Notes: generated by a model not told the origin, from the letters alone. A stretch of 40,107 bases of DNA from Pseudoduganella aquatica (GCF_009857595.1 NZ_WWCU01000047.1:1-40107); one strand, 5' to 3'; counted from the first letter of the stretch, positions 1 to 10,175 are shown. Numbers and translations are program-made.

Positions 1-294
1 GCGCCAGCCCCGGCAGCGCCCGCTCCGGCCGCCGCCGCGCCAGCCGCCGCAACCGGCCCGGCCACGCTGGTGCTGAAGTTTACCGACGACTCGTGGGTGG
101 AAATCCGCCGTCCCGGCAAGCCGTCGCTGATCGCCCGCCTGGTCAAGGGCGGCAGCACGGAACAGTTCGAGATCAACGACGCCGCGCTGCTCATCGTAGG
201 CAAGCCCGGCCACGTGCAGGCCACCTTGCGCGGCCAGCCTTTGGCGCTGCCGGAAGTGCCAGGCGGTACAATTGCACGCGTGAATATTAAATAA
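1..294 (+). CDS. rodZ: RodZ C-terminal domain (partial, 5' end outside window)
   Basis: The frame is open from base 1 and ends with TAA at 292-294. The first ~22 visible residues are an Ala/Pro-rich linker. A compact beta-rich domain follows, beginning LVLKFTDDSWVEIR, which is the usual opening of the periplasmic C-terminal domain of RodZ (DUF4115). RodZ is a bitopic inner-membrane protein that links MreB filaments to the cell-wall elongation machinery; its cytoplasmic HTH and membrane segment would lie upstream, outside the window. Its position just before ispG matches the rodZ-ispG-hisS order common in proteobacteria. An internal GTG at 70 is not a real start, because the linker reads through it in frame. 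Confidence 0.85.
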   Translation, partial: APAPAAPAPAAAAPAAATGPATLVLKFTDDSWVEIRRPGKPSLIARLVKGGSTEQFEINDAALLIVGKPGHVQATLRGQPLALPEVPGGTIARVNIK

Positions 295-310
295 GTATCA
301 AGCAATCAAG

Positions 311-1574
<1,264 letters not shown>

Positions 1575-1582
<8 letters not shown>

Positions 1583-2933
1583 CAATAAAAAAGCTGAAAA
1601 AATCACCGCAATTAAAGGGATGAACGACCTGCTGCCGCAGGACGCGCACCTGTGGGAACTGTTCGAGAACACTGCGCAATCCGTGGTGCAAAGCTACGGC
1701 TTCCAGCAGATCCGCACGCCCATCGTCGAGAACACCAGCCTGTTCGCGCGCGCCATCGGCGCCGTCACCGACATCGTCGAGAAGGAAATGTACTCCTTCA
1801 CCGATTCCATGAACGGCGACGCGCTGACCCTGCGTCCTGAAGGCACGGCCGGCGTGGTGCGTTCCGTGATCGAGAACAACCTGGTGTACGAAGGCCCGAA
1901 ACGCCTGTGGTACAAAGGCCAGATGTTCCGCCACGAGAAACCGCAGCGCGGCCGCTATCGCCAGTTCCACCAGTTCGGCTGCGAGGCCGTGGGCTTCACC
2001 GGCCCGGACGTGGACGCCGAAATGATCATGATGTGCCGCCGCCTGTGGGATGACCTGGGCCTGGAAAACATCCGCCTGGAACTGAACTCCATCGGCGACG
2101 CCGACGAGCGCGCCAAGCACCGCGTGGACCTGATCGCCTACCTGGAATCGCACAGCGAGCTGCTGGACGCCGAAGCCCAGCGCCGCCTGCACACCAATCC
2201 GCTGCGCATCCTGGACACCAAGAACCCGGCCATGCAGGAGCTGGTCAACAACGCGCCCAAGCTGCTGGACTACCTGGGCGAAGGCTCGCTGGCGCACTTC
2301 AACGGCGTGCAGAAGATCCTGAACCACAACAACATCCCGTTCACCATCAACACCCGCCTGGTGCGCGGCCTGGACTACTACAACCGCACCGTGTTCGAGT
2401 GGGTGACGGACGAGCTGGGCACGCAAGGCACCGTTTGCGCCGGCGGCCGCTACGATCCGCTGTTCGAAACCTTCGGCGGCAAGCCGACCCCGGCGGTGGG
2501 CTTCGCCATGGGCATCGAGCGCCTGGTGGAACTGATGAAATCGGCCGGCGAGCCTGCCGACCCTAACCAGTGCGACGTGTACATGGTGCACCAGGGCGAA
2601 GAAGCGCAGATGCAGGCCTTCGTGCTGGCCGAGCGCCTGCGCGACGCCGGCCTGGACGTGGTGCTGCACTGCGCAGCGCTGAGCGGCGCCGGCTCTTTCA
2701 AGAGCCAGATGAAAAAGGCCGACGGCAGCGGCGCTTCCTTCGCCGTCATCATCGGCGAATCCGAAGTGGCCAGCGCCACGGCCAATGTGAAGGCCATGCG
2801 CGGCGAAGAAGGCGAGCACCAGCAAGCCACCGTGGCGTTTGACAGCGTGGTCGACTACATCGTGGACCACATCACGGGCGATGGTGAGGAGCACCACCAT
2901 TTCCACGTGCATGACGAAAACTGCAAGCATTAA
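1575..2933 (+). CDS. hisS: Histidyl-tRNA synthetase
   Basis: 452 aa, a class II aminoacyl-tRNA synthetase charging tRNA-His. The start chosen is the ATG at 1575, which overlaps the ispG stop by 8 nt and gives the family-typical N terminus (AIKGMNDLLP at about residue 13). Visible motifs are motif 2 (FRHEKPQRGRYRQFHQ), the histidine-binding HisA loop (RGLDYYNRTVFEW) and motif 3 (AVGFAMGIERL), followed by an anticodon-binding domain. An in-frame reading from 1473 exists but runs inside ispG and adds no homologous sequence. The C terminus ends in an unusual His/Glu-rich tail (EEHHHFHVHDENCKH). A second HisRS-like gene, hisZ, lies about 7 kb downstream. Confidence 0.96.
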
Positions 2934-2966
2934 TATCAACCCTTAACCAGAGCACAGAGTAATTTC

Positions 2967-3623
2967 ATGGCATACGATCTCGAAGAACAAGAACAGCTAG
3001 CTAACTTCAAAGCCTGGTGGGCCAAGTACGGCAACCTGACGTCGTGGGTACTGATCGCGGGCCTGGCGGCCTATTCCGGCTGGAACGGCTGGAACTACTA
3101 CCAGCGCGACCAGGCCGCATCGGCCTCGGCGCTGTACGACGAACTGCAGACCGCCATCGCGGCCAAGGACGCGGCCAAGGTGCAGCGCGCCACGGCCGAC
3201 ATGGAAACCAAGTTCGCCAGCACCTCCTACGCCGCCATGACGGCGCTGGCGTCGGCCAAGCAAGCCTTCGAGGCGAATGACCTGAAAACCGCGAAAGCCC
3301 AGCTGAACTGGGCCATCGAGCACGGCAACGACGAATACAAAGCCATCGCGCGCGTGCGCCTGGCCGGCGTGCTGCTGGACGAAAAAGCCTACGACGAGGC
3401 GCTGAAGGTGCTGGCCGTGGCGGTGCCCAAGCAGTTCGAAGGCGCCGTGGCGGACCGCAAGGGCGACGTGCTGGCCGCGCAGAACAAGCTGGCCGAAGCG
3501 CGCACCGCCTACCTGGCCGCGCTGAACGCCACCGACAAGAAAACCCCGGGCCGCCAGCTGATCCAGCTCAAGCTCGAAGCCATCGGCGGCACCGTGCCAG
3601 CCGAACCCAAGGCCGCAGCTTAA
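2967..3623 (+). CDS. YfgM-like membrane-anchored TPR protein
   Basis: 218 aa. The layout is a short charged cytoplasmic N terminus (MAYDLEEQEQLANFKAWWAKYG), one membrane segment at about residues 24-41, and a long Ala/Lys-rich helical periplasmic region with TPR-like helix pairs. This is the layout of the YfgM/TPR_21 family (PF09976), which sits between hisS and bamB in many proteobacteria. In E. coli, YfgM is an ancillary subunit associated with the SecYEG translocon and the chaperone PpiD. Identification rests on position, length and topology, because the family has no sharp motif. It is probably co-transcribed with hisS (33-nt gap). A REP-like palindrome follows it and precedes bamB. Confidence 0.85.
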   Translation: MAYDLEEQEQLANFKAWWAKYGNLTSWVLIAGLAAYSGWNGWNYYQRDQAASASALYDELQTAIAAKDAAKVQRATADMETKFASTSYAAMTALASAKQAFEANDLKTAKAQLNWAIEHGNDEYKAIARVRLAGVLLDEKAYDEALKVLAVAVPKQFEGAVADRKGDVLAAQNKLAEARTAYLAALNATDKKTPGRQLIQLKLEAIGGTVPAEPKAAA

Positions 3624-3640
3624 GAACGAAAAATCGGAGC

Positions 3641-3676
3641 GTAGGGCGGGTTAGGCGCGCCGCGCCGTAACCCGCC
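3641..3676. repeat. REP-like palindrome, copy A
   Basis: GTAGG tag at 3641 running into arm GGCGGGTTA (3645-3653), then a 14-nt GC-rich loop and arm TAACCCGCC (3668-3676). It lies between the YfgM-like gene and bamB, which are co-oriented. It is one of six copies in the window. There is no T-run after it, so it is not a standard intrinsic terminator. Confidence 0.85.
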
Positions 3677-3707
3677 GCGCCGTCGCAATGCATGCTTAAG
3701 GATATTT

Positions 3708-4865
3708 ATGCGTATTACCGGTAAAGTAGTTGGCGTAAGCCTGCTGGCCCTGGCCGCAGGTTGCAGCACCTTGGACAAGATCAATCCTTTCGCCAGCGAG
3801 CCTAAGGACAAGCCCGCCGCGCTGGTGGAACTGAAAAGCAGCCTGGCCGTGAAGACCGCCTGGAAATACTCGCTCGGCAAGTCCGGCGCGTACAACTTCA
3901 GCCCGGCCGCCGCCGCCGGCAGCGTCTTCGTGGCCGACGCGGACGGCGCCCTGGCGCGCCTGGACGCGGCCAGCGGCAAGCAACTGTGGCGCGTCAAGGC
4001 CGGCAGCGACCTGACCGCCGGCGTGGGCGTGAGCCCGAACGGCGAAGTGGTGGTGGTGGGCGGCCTCAAGGGCAACATCATCGCCTTCGACGGCAATGGC
4101 AAGGAACTGTGGAAGGCGCAGGCCTCGAGCGAGGTGCTGTCCTCGCCGGTGGCGGCGGACGACGTCGTCATCGTGCGCTCGGTGGACAACCGCATCACGG
4201 CCTTCGAAGCCAAGACCGGCGCCAAGCGCTGGTCCGTGCTGCGCACCACCCCGGCCCTGACCCTGCGCAATGCGCCGGGCATGGTCATCAGCGGCGCCAA
4301 CGTCTACGTCGGCCAGCCCGGCGGCAAGCTGCTGGCGCTGACGCTGGCCACCGGCGTGCCGCGCTTCGAAGTGTCGGTGGGCGAGCCGAAGGGCGCCACC
4401 GAACTGGAGCGCGTGGCCGACGTGGCCGGCACCCCGGTGGTGTTCGAGAAAGATATCTGCGCGGTGACCTACCAGGGCCGCGTGGGCTGCTTTGACCTGG
4501 CCGGCGGCCAGGCGCGCTGGACCAAGGAAGTGTCTTCCGATGTCGGCGTGGCGGTGGACCAGCGTTTCGTGTTCACCGCGGACGAGAAGGGCGCCGTGGC
4601 GGCCTTCTCCCGCGAAGGCGGACAGAGTGCCTGGAAAAGCGACAAGCTGGCCTTCCGCCGCCTGTCCACGCCCGCATCTTTCGGCCGCAGCGTAGCCGTG
4701 GGCGACTTCCAGGGCCACATTCACTTCCTGTCGCGCGAAGATGGCGCACTAATAGCCCGGGTCAGCACCGACGGCACGGCGATACAATCGTCGCCCGTCA
4801 TCGCTGGCTCGAATTTGATTTTCCAAACCCAATCAGGGACAGTGACCGCGTTAGCGGTCGAGTAA
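3708..4865 (+). CDS. bamB: Outer membrane assembly lipoprotein BamB
   Basis: 385 aa, close to the usual ~390. BamB is the beta-propeller lipoprotein of the BAM complex that helps fold and insert outer-membrane barrel proteins. The N terminus is a lipoprotein signal with lipobox LAAGC, so Cys19 would be lipidated. The body carries repeated PQQ-propeller blades, recognisable as recurring patterns of V(F/Y)V-x-D/G-x(2)G-x-(L/V)xA(L/F)D (for example VFVADADGALARLDA and IIAFDGNGKELW). AAGGA at about 3697 is a good ribosome binding site. der follows after 4 nt, so the two are almost certainly on one transcript. Confidence 0.94.
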   Translation: MRITGKVVGVSLLALAAGCSTLDKINPFASEPKDKPAALVELKSSLAVKTAWKYSLGKSGAYNFSPAAAAGSVFVADADGALARLDAASGKQLWRVKAGSDLTAGVGVSPNGEVVVVGGLKGNIIAFDGNGKELWKAQASSEVLSSPVAADDVVIVRSVDNRITAFEAKTGAKRWSVLRTTPALTLRNAPGMVISGANVYVGQPGGKLLALTLATGVPRFEVSVGEPKGATELERVADVAGTPVVFEKDICAVTYQGRVGCFDLAGGQARWTKEVSSDVGVAVDQRFVFTADEKGAVAAFSREGGQSAWKSDKLAFRRLSTPASFGRSVAVGDFQGHIHFLSREDGALIARVSTDGTAIQSSPVIAGSNLIFQTQSGTVTALAVE

Positions 4866-4869
4866 TACA

Positions 4870-6213
4870 ATGAAGCCGGTTATAGCACTCGTAGGTCGAC
4901 CCAATGTCGGGAAATCGACCTTATTCAATCGTCTGACCCGCTCGCGCGACGCGCTGGTGGCGGACTTGCCAGGCCTGACGCGCGATCGCCATTACGGCGA
5001 AGGCCGCCTCGGCGAACGCCCCTTCCTGGTGGTGGACACCGGCGGTTTCGAGCCGGTCGCCAAGGAAGGCATCATGTTCCAGATGGCGCTGCAGACCAAG
5101 CAGGCCGTCGCGGAGGCGGACATCGTGGTGTTCCTGGTCGACGGCCGCCAAGGCCTGACGCCGCATGACAAGACCATCACCGACTTCCTGCGCAAGACCG
5201 GCCGCCCCGTGCTGCTGGTGGTCAACAAGTCGGAAGGCATGCGCTACACCGCCGTGGTGTCCGACTTCTACGAGCTGGGCATGGGCGATCCCTATGTGAT
5301 CTCGGCCGCCCACGGCGACGGCGTGCATGACCTGGTGGAAGAAGCGCTGGACAAGGCCTTCCAGCAGCGTCCGGAAGACGCCGAGGAGCTGGCTCCGGCC
5401 GAGCGCGGCGTGAAGATCGCGCTGGTGGGCCGCCCCAACGTGGGCAAGTCCACGCTGATCAACACCCTGCTGGGCGAAGAGCGCGTGATCGCCTTCGACA
5501 TGCCGGGCACCACCCGCGACTCGATCGAGATTCCCTTCGAGCGCGACGGCAAGCAGTACACGCTGATCGACACGGCCGGTATCCGCCGCCGCGGCCGCGT
5601 GTTCGAAGCCATCGAGAAATTCTCGGTGGTCAAGACCCTGCAGTCGATTTCGGAAGCCAACGTCGTGATCCTGATGCTGGACGCCCAGCAGGACATCTCC
5701 GAGCAGGACGCCCACATCGCCGGCTTCGTGCTGGAAACCGGCCGCGCGCTGGTGGTGGCCGTCAACAAGTGGGACGGCCTGCAGTCGGACGACCGCGACG
5801 AGATCAAGATCGACCTGGACCGCAAGCTGGACTTCCTGGGCTTCGCCAAGATGCACTTCATTTCCGCGCTGAAGGCCTCCGGCATCGGCCCGCTGATGAA
5901 GTCGGTGGACCAGGCTTACGCCGCCGCCATGGCCGACCTGTCGACGCCCAAGCTGACCCGCGCGCTGCAGGAAGCGGTGGAGAAGCAGGAACCGAAGCGC
6001 AAGGGCTCCATCCGTCCTAAGATGCGCTATGCGCACCAGGGCGGCATGAACCCGCCGGTGATCGTTATCCACGGCAATTCCCTGGACGCGGTGTCCGACC
6101 CGTACAAGCGTTATCTGGAAAAGCATTTCCGCGACACGTTCAACCTGGTTGGCACGCCGCTGCGCATTGAACTGCGCACCGGTAAAAACCCGTTCGACAA
6201 GCGCGTAAAATAA
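4870..6213 (+). CDS. der: Ribosome biogenesis GTPase Der (EngA)
   Basis: 447 aa. Der is the essential double-GTPase acting in maturation of the 50S ribosomal subunit. Two complete G domains are visible: P-loops GRPNVGKS at residues 9-16 and again at about 187-194, each followed by a DxxG motif (VVDTGG, LIDTAG) and an NKxE/NKWD specificity motif (VVNKSEG, AVNKWDG). The C-terminal ~90 residues form the KH-like domain with the basic PKRKGSIRPKMRYAHQ stretch. This two-G-domain plus KH layout is unique to Der. It starts 4 nt after bamB. Confidence 0.97.
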   Translation: MKPVIALVGRPNVGKSTLFNRLTRSRDALVADLPGLTRDRHYGEGRLGERPFLVVDTGGFEPVAKEGIMFQMALQTKQAVAEADIVVFLVDGRQGLTPHDKTITDFLRKTGRPVLLVVNKSEGMRYTAVVSDFYELGMGDPYVISAAHGDGVHDLVEEALDKAFQQRPEDAEELAPAERGVKIALVGRPNVGKSTLINTLLGEERVIAFDMPGTTRDSIEIPFERDGKQYTLIDTAGIRRRGRVFEAIEKFSVVKTLQSISEANVVILMLDAQQDISEQDAHIAGFVLETGRALVVAVNKWDGLQSDDRDEIKIDLDRKLDFLGFAKMHFISALKASGIGPLMKSVDQAYAAAMADLSTPKLTRALQEAVEKQEPKRKGSIRPKMRYAHQGGMNPPVIVIHGNSLDAVSDPYKRYLEKHFRDTFNLVGTPLRIELRTGKNPFDKRVK

Positions 6214-6294
6214 ACCCTGATAACGAGCTTAAGATTGACATTCCTGTACGCTACGCACTGCACGAATGTCAAAAACAGGTTACAGTAGCTTGGC

Positions 6295-6324
6295 AGCATC
6301 ATTCTCCAGGCAGAGAATGGTGCT
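6295..6324 (+). promoter_or_regulatory. Long hairpin in the hfq leader
   Basis: A 12-bp stem, AGCATCATTCTC (6295-6306) with GAGAATGGTGCT (6313-6324), closed by a 6-nt loop. The only imperfection is one G-U pair. It is not followed by a T-run, so it is a poor intrinsic terminator. It lies 63 nt before the hfq ATG. Between the hairpin and the RBS is an unstructured ACA/CAA-rich stretch (about 6360-6378), which resembles A-rich sequences that Hfq binds. A role in 5'-UTR stability or autoregulation is inferred. Confidence 0.5.
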
Positions 6325-6387
6325 GGGCACTTGAAATACAGCGAGTCGCCTCCAATTCTTACACAACAACACAAAAACGGAGCTGTT

Positions 6388-6624
6388 ATGAGCAACAAAG
6401 GGCAACTGTTACAAGACCCATTCCTGAACGCACTGCGCAAGGAACACGTTCCTGTCTCGATCTACCTGGTCAACGGCATCAAGCTGCAGGGCCATATCGA
6501 GTCGTTCGACCAATACGTGGTATTGCTGCGCAATACCGTGACCCAGATGGTGTACAAGCACGCCATTTCGACCGTGGTGCCGGCCCGCGCCGTGAACCTG
6601 AACATCGAATCCGAAGCGGAATAA
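6388..6624 (+). CDS. hfq: RNA chaperone Hfq
   Basis: 78 aa. Hfq is the Sm-like hexameric RNA chaperone that pairs small RNAs with mRNAs. The sequence is canonical: N-terminal GQLLQDPFLNALRKEHVPVSIYLVNGIKLQG (Sm1) and YKHAIST (Sm2), with a short acidic tail. The ATG at 6388 has GGAG 7 nt upstream; an in-frame reading from 6331 extends into the leader and is not supported. As in many proteobacteria it is followed by hflX. The 174-nt gap from der, with its hairpin, suggests that hfq has a promoter of its own in addition to any read-through. Confidence 0.97.
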   Translation: MSNKGQLLQDPFLNALRKEHVPVSIYLVNGIKLQGHIESFDQYVVLLRNTVTQMVYKHAISTVVPARAVNLNIESEAE

Positions 6625-6668
6625 TCATTGAGCTTTAATCTTCGCCTCCCACCTTGCCTGGCGGTCGC

Positions 6669-7850
6669 ATGCGCGCAGCTTTAGTCGGGGTAGACTTCGG
6701 TCAGGGCGATTTTGCCGCCAGCGTCGAGGAACTGATGCTGCTTGCCCGCTCGGCGGGAGCAGACCCGGTCACCACGATTACCGGCAAACGCTCCAGTCCG
6801 GACGCGGCTTATTTCGTCGGCAGCGGCAAGGCCGACGAGATCGGCTTGGCCGTCCAGGATCTCAAGCTTGAGATCGTCATTTTCAATCACGCCCTGTCTC
6901 CCGCGCAGCAGCGCAACCTGGAAAAGCGCCTGCAAGTGCGCGTGCTCGACCGTACCAGCCTGATCCTCGACATCTTCGCGCAGCGCGCGCAGAGCCACGA
7001 GGGCAAGCTGCAGGTGGAACTGGCGCAGCTGCAGCACCTGGCCACGCGATTGATCCGCGGCTGGACCCACCTGGAACGGCAAAAGGGCGGTATCGGCCTG
7101 CGCGGCCCCGGTGAAACCCAGCTCGAGACCGACCGCCGCCTGATCGGCGAGCGCGTCAAGGCGCTGCGCGCGCGCCTGGCCAAGCTGCGCAAGCAGCACG
7201 AGACCCAGCGCCGTTCGCGCGGCCGCAGCCAGACCTTCTCCGTGTCCCTGGTCGGCTATACCAATGCCGGCAAGTCCACGCTGTTCAACGCCATGACCAA
7301 GGCCGGCGTCTACGTGGCCGACCAGCTGTTCGCCACGCTGGACACCACTTCGCGCCGCGTCTACATGGGCGAGGAAGTGGGCAATGTGGTGATTTCGGAC
7401 ACGGTTGGTTTCGTGCGGGAACTGCCGCACCAGCTGGTGGCGGCATTCCGCGCCACGCTGGAGGAAACCATTCACGCCGACCTGCTGCTGCACGTGGTGG
7501 ACGCCGCCAGTCCGGTGCGCATGGAGCAGATCGAGCAGGTGAACCTGGTGCTGCGCGAAATCGGCGCCGACCATATTCCGCAGATCCTGGTGTGGAACAA
7601 GATCGACGCGGCCGGCCTGGAGCCGGCGGTCGAGCGTGATGAATATGATAAAATTTCTCGCGTTTTCACCAGTGCACGCACCGGCGCAGGCCTGGACCTG
7701 CTGCGCAGTGCCATCACTGAAGCGGCCAAGGCCGCACCCGGCAAGGCTTATCTGTACCAGGCGCCCGAGGAAGACGAGGATCTGCTGGATGTAGACGGCG
7801 ACTCCGAATCCGAAGGCCATTCCACTTCCACCCAAGTTGGATCTCATTAG
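6669..7850 (+). CDS. hflX: GTPase HflX
   Basis: 393 aa from the ATG at 6669; a TTG at 6654 in the same frame is a possible alternative. HflX is a ribosome-associated GTPase able to split stalled or heat-damaged 70S ribosomes. The N-terminal HflX domain contains the conserved RVLDRTSLILDIFAQRA segment and a coiled linker rich in Arg/Leu (KALRARLAKLRKQHETQRR). The G domain follows, with P-loop GYTNAGKS at residues 196-203, DTVGFVRELPH as switch II and WNKID for guanine specificity. The C-terminal ~25 residues are acidic. hflK starts 1 nt after the stop codon. Confidence 0.95.
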   Translation: MRAALVGVDFGQGDFAASVEELMLLARSAGADPVTTITGKRSSPDAAYFVGSGKADEIGLAVQDLKLEIVIFNHALSPAQQRNLEKRLQVRVLDRTSLILDIFAQRAQSHEGKLQVELAQLQHLATRLIRGWTHLERQKGGIGLRGPGETQLETDRRLIGERVKALRARLAKLRKQHETQRRSRGRSQTFSVSLVGYTNAGKSTLFNAMTKAGVYVADQLFATLDTTSRRVYMGEEVGNVVISDTVGFVRELPHQLVAAFRATLEETIHADLLLHVVDAASPVRMEQIEQVNLVLREIGADHIPQILVWNKIDAAGLEPAVERDEYDKISRVFTSARTGAGLDLLRSAITEAAKAAPGKAYLYQAPEEDEDLLDVDGDSESEGHSTSTQVGSH

Positions 7851-7851
7851 C

Positions 7852-9147
7852 ATGCCTTTCTCCTCCTTAAAAAAAAGAATAGGCTTGAAGCTGAACTTGA
7901 ACGACCCTCGCTGGGGGGCGGACAAGAAGGACGGCAACAAGCAGGCCCAAGAAGGCAAGAAACCCGGTGAAGGTCCGCCGGACCTGGACCAGCTGTGGCG
8001 CGATTTCAATCAGCGCCTGAACGGCTTGTTTGGCCAGAAACGGAATAACAACGGCGGCAGCGGCGGTGGCGGCGGCAGTGGCGGCGACATGCGCGGCGCC
8101 GGCTTCACCGTGGGCGCGGTCGGCGCGATCGCCGCGCTGGTGTGGCTGGCCAGCGGCGCCTTTATCGTGCAGGAAGGCCAGACCGGGGTGGTGTTCACCT
8201 TCGGCAAGGTCTCGCACGTCACGCCTGCCGGCCTGAACTGGCGCTGGCCTTATCCCTTCCAGAGCGACGTCACCGTCAACGTGTCGCAGGTGCGTACGGT
8301 GGAAGTGGGCTACCGCAACAACGTCAAGAACAAGCAGCCGCGCGAGTCGCTGATGCTGACCGACGACGAAAACATTATCGACATCCAGTTCGCCGTGCAG
8401 TACACGCTGAAGAACCCGGTGGCCTGGATCACCAGCAACACCAATCCGGAAGAAACCGTGATGCAGGTGGCGGAGACCTCGATCCGCGAAATCGTCGGCA
8501 AGAGCAAGATGGACTTCGTGCTGTACGAGGGCCGCGAGAAAGTCGCGTTTGAAACCCAGCAGCTGATGCAGCAGATCCTGGACCGCTACGCCACCGGCGC
8601 GCAGATCACCAATGTGACCATGCAGGGCGTGCAGCCGCCGGAGCAGGTGCAAGCCGCCTTCGACGACGCCGTCAAGGCCGGCCAGGACCGCGAACGCCTG
8701 AAGAACGAAGGCCAGGCCTACGCCAACAAGGTGATTCCCGAGTCGCGCGGCGCCGCGTCGCGCCTGACCCAGGACGCCGAAGCCTACCGCTCGCAAGTGG
8801 TGGAGAACGCCGAAGGTAACGCCTCGCGCTTCAAGTCGGTGCAGGCCGAGTACGCCAAGGCGCCGGGCGTGACCCGCGACCGCATGTACCTCGACACCAT
8901 GCAGCAGATCTTCTCCAGCACCAGCAAGGTGATGATCGATTCGCGCGCCGGCAACAACCTGCTGTATCTGCCGCTGGATAAACTCATCGCCCAGGCCGCC
9001 GCCAGCGACGCCGCCGCGAAAGCGAACGCCACGCCGCCGCCGCCCACCGCCGTGATGCTGCCGTCGGACGGCCTGCCGCCGCCGGAAGTCAGCCGCCCGC
9101 GCGACAGCCGTTCGCGCGAGTCCTCACGTGATCGGGAGAGCCGTTAA
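7852..9147 (+). CDS. hflK: Membrane protease modulator HflK
   Basis: 431 aa from the ATG at 7852, which carries an upstream purine stretch; the TTG at 7837 inside hflX is discounted. HflK forms, with HflC, a large SPFH-family assembly around the FtsH protease and modulates its action on membrane proteins. Visible features are a hydrophilic N terminus, a poly-Gly/Ser stretch at about residues 68-78, one membrane segment at about 84-106, the band-7/SPFH domain beginning QEGQTGVVFTFGKV, a long helical region, and a Pro-rich then Arg/Ser-rich disordered tail. Its TAA overlaps the hflC ATG by one base, which points to coupled translation. Confidence 0.95.
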   Translation: MPFSSLKKRIGLKLNLNDPRWGADKKDGNKQAQEGKKPGEGPPDLDQLWRDFNQRLNGLFGQKRNNNGGSGGGGGSGGDMRGAGFTVGAVGAIAALVWLASGAFIVQEGQTGVVFTFGKVSHVTPAGLNWRWPYPFQSDVTVNVSQVRTVEVGYRNNVKNKQPRESLMLTDDENIIDIQFAVQYTLKNPVAWITSNTNPEETVMQVAETSIREIVGKSKMDFVLYEGREKVAFETQQLMQQILDRYATGAQITNVTMQGVQPPEQVQAAFDDAVKAGQDRERLKNEGQAYANKVIPESRGAASRLTQDAEAYRSQVVENAEGNASRFKSVQAEYAKAPGVTRDRMYLDTMQQIFSSTSKVMIDSRAGNNLLYLPLDKLIAQAAASDAAAKANATPPPPTAVMLPSDGLPPPEVSRPRDSRSRESSRDRESR

Positions 9148-10028
9148 TGAATCGCATAGTTACCATCCTGATCAGTGGCTTCGTCGCCCTGATGCTGTTG
9201 TCCTCGACCGTGTTCGTGGTCGACCAGCGCAAGTACGCCATCGTGTTCGCGCTGGGTGAAGTCAAGCAGGTCATCAGCGAGCCCGGCCTGCACTTCAAGC
9301 TGCCGCCGCCGTTCCAGAACGTGCTGTACCTGGACAAGCGCATCATGACCATCGATTCGCCGGACGCCGACCGTTTCATCACGGCCGAGAAGATGAACAT
9401 CCTGGTGGACGCCTTCGTCAAATGGCGCATCGTCGAGCCGCGCCTGTACTTCGTGTCCTTCGGCGGCGATGAAAGCCGTGCGCGCGACCGCATGTCGCAG
9501 ATCGTGAAAGCGGCGCTGAACGACGAAATCACCAAGCGCACCGTGCGCGAAGTGATTTCCGGCCAGCGCGGCAAGGTCATGGAAGCGATCCGCACCAAGG
9601 TCATCGTGGAAGCCAAGCAGATCGGCGTCGAGATCATCGACGTGCGCCTGAAACGCGTGGACTACGTGGAGCAGATCAACAACTCCGTGTACGAGCGCAT
9701 GAAGGCCGAGCGCGTGCGCGTGGCCAACGAACTGCGCTCCACCGGTACCGCCGACTCGGAGAAGATCCGCGCCGACGCAGACCGCCAGCGCACCGTGATC
9801 CTGGCCGAAGCCTACCGCGCCGCCGAGACCATCAAGGGCGAGGGCGACGCCAAGGCCAGCCAGATCTACGCCGACGCCTTCGGCCGCAATCCGGAGTTCT
9901 ACAAGTTCTACCGCAGCCTGACCGCCTACCGCGAATCGTTCAAGAATCGCAGCGACGTGCTGGTGCTGGACCCGAACTCGGAGTTCTTCAAGTACTTCAA
10001 GGGCGCCGGCAGCGACGGCAAGAAGTAA
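9147..10028 (+). CDS. hflC: Membrane protease modulator HflC
   Basis: 293 aa. HflC is the partner of HflK in the FtsH-HflKC complex. It has one N-terminal membrane segment (about residues 5-24, ILISGFVALMLLSSTVFVV), then an SPFH domain starting DQRKYAIVFALGEV, and the long helix typical of the family (ADADRQRTVILAEAYRAAETIKGEGDA). It overlaps hflK by 1 nt. A REP-like palindrome begins 15 nt after its stop. No DUF2065 gene separates it from hisZ. Confidence 0.95.
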   Translation: MNRIVTILISGFVALMLLSSTVFVVDQRKYAIVFALGEVKQVISEPGLHFKLPPPFQNVLYLDKRIMTIDSPDADRFITAEKMNILVDAFVKWRIVEPRLYFVSFGGDESRARDRMSQIVKAALNDEITKRTVREVISGQRGKVMEAIRTKVIVEAKQIGVEIIDVRLKRVDYVEQINNSVYERMKAERVRVANELRSTGTADSEKIRADADRQRTVILAEAYRAAETIKGEGDAKASQIYADAFGRNPEFYKFYRSLTAYRESFKNRSDVLVLDPNSEFFKYFKGAGSDGKK

Positions 10029-10043
10029 GTCGCCGGCGGCGCT

Positions 10044-10080
10044 GGCGGGTTACGCGGCTGCGCCGCTAACCCGCCCTACG
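10044..10080. repeat. REP-like palindrome, copy B
   Basis: Arm GGCGGGTTA (10044-10052), a 14-nt GC-rich loop, arm TAACCCGCC (10067-10075), then the CTACG tag (10076-10080). The tag is on the opposite side from copy A, so the element is inverted relative to it. It lies in the 229-nt gap between hflC and hisZ. Confidence 0.85.
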
Positions 10081-10146
10081 CGTTCCCGCCATACTCCGCC
10101 GCACCCTGGCGGATCCCCCGAATTCCCCCTCCCGACCAGCTTTTAT

Positions 10147-10175
10147 TTCCATCCGTCCGCATTTTCGCGTAAAAT
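10147..10175 (+). promoter_or_regulatory. Possible promoter of hisZ-purA
   Basis: TAAAAT at 10170-10175 is a good -10 hexamer, in a locally A/T-rich patch inside a GC-rich region. The hexamer 17 nt upstream (TTCCAT, 10147-10152) is a poor -35 match. The position fits a transcript starting near 10182 with a leader of about 75 nt. This is a tentative call from pattern and position only. Confidence 0.3.
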
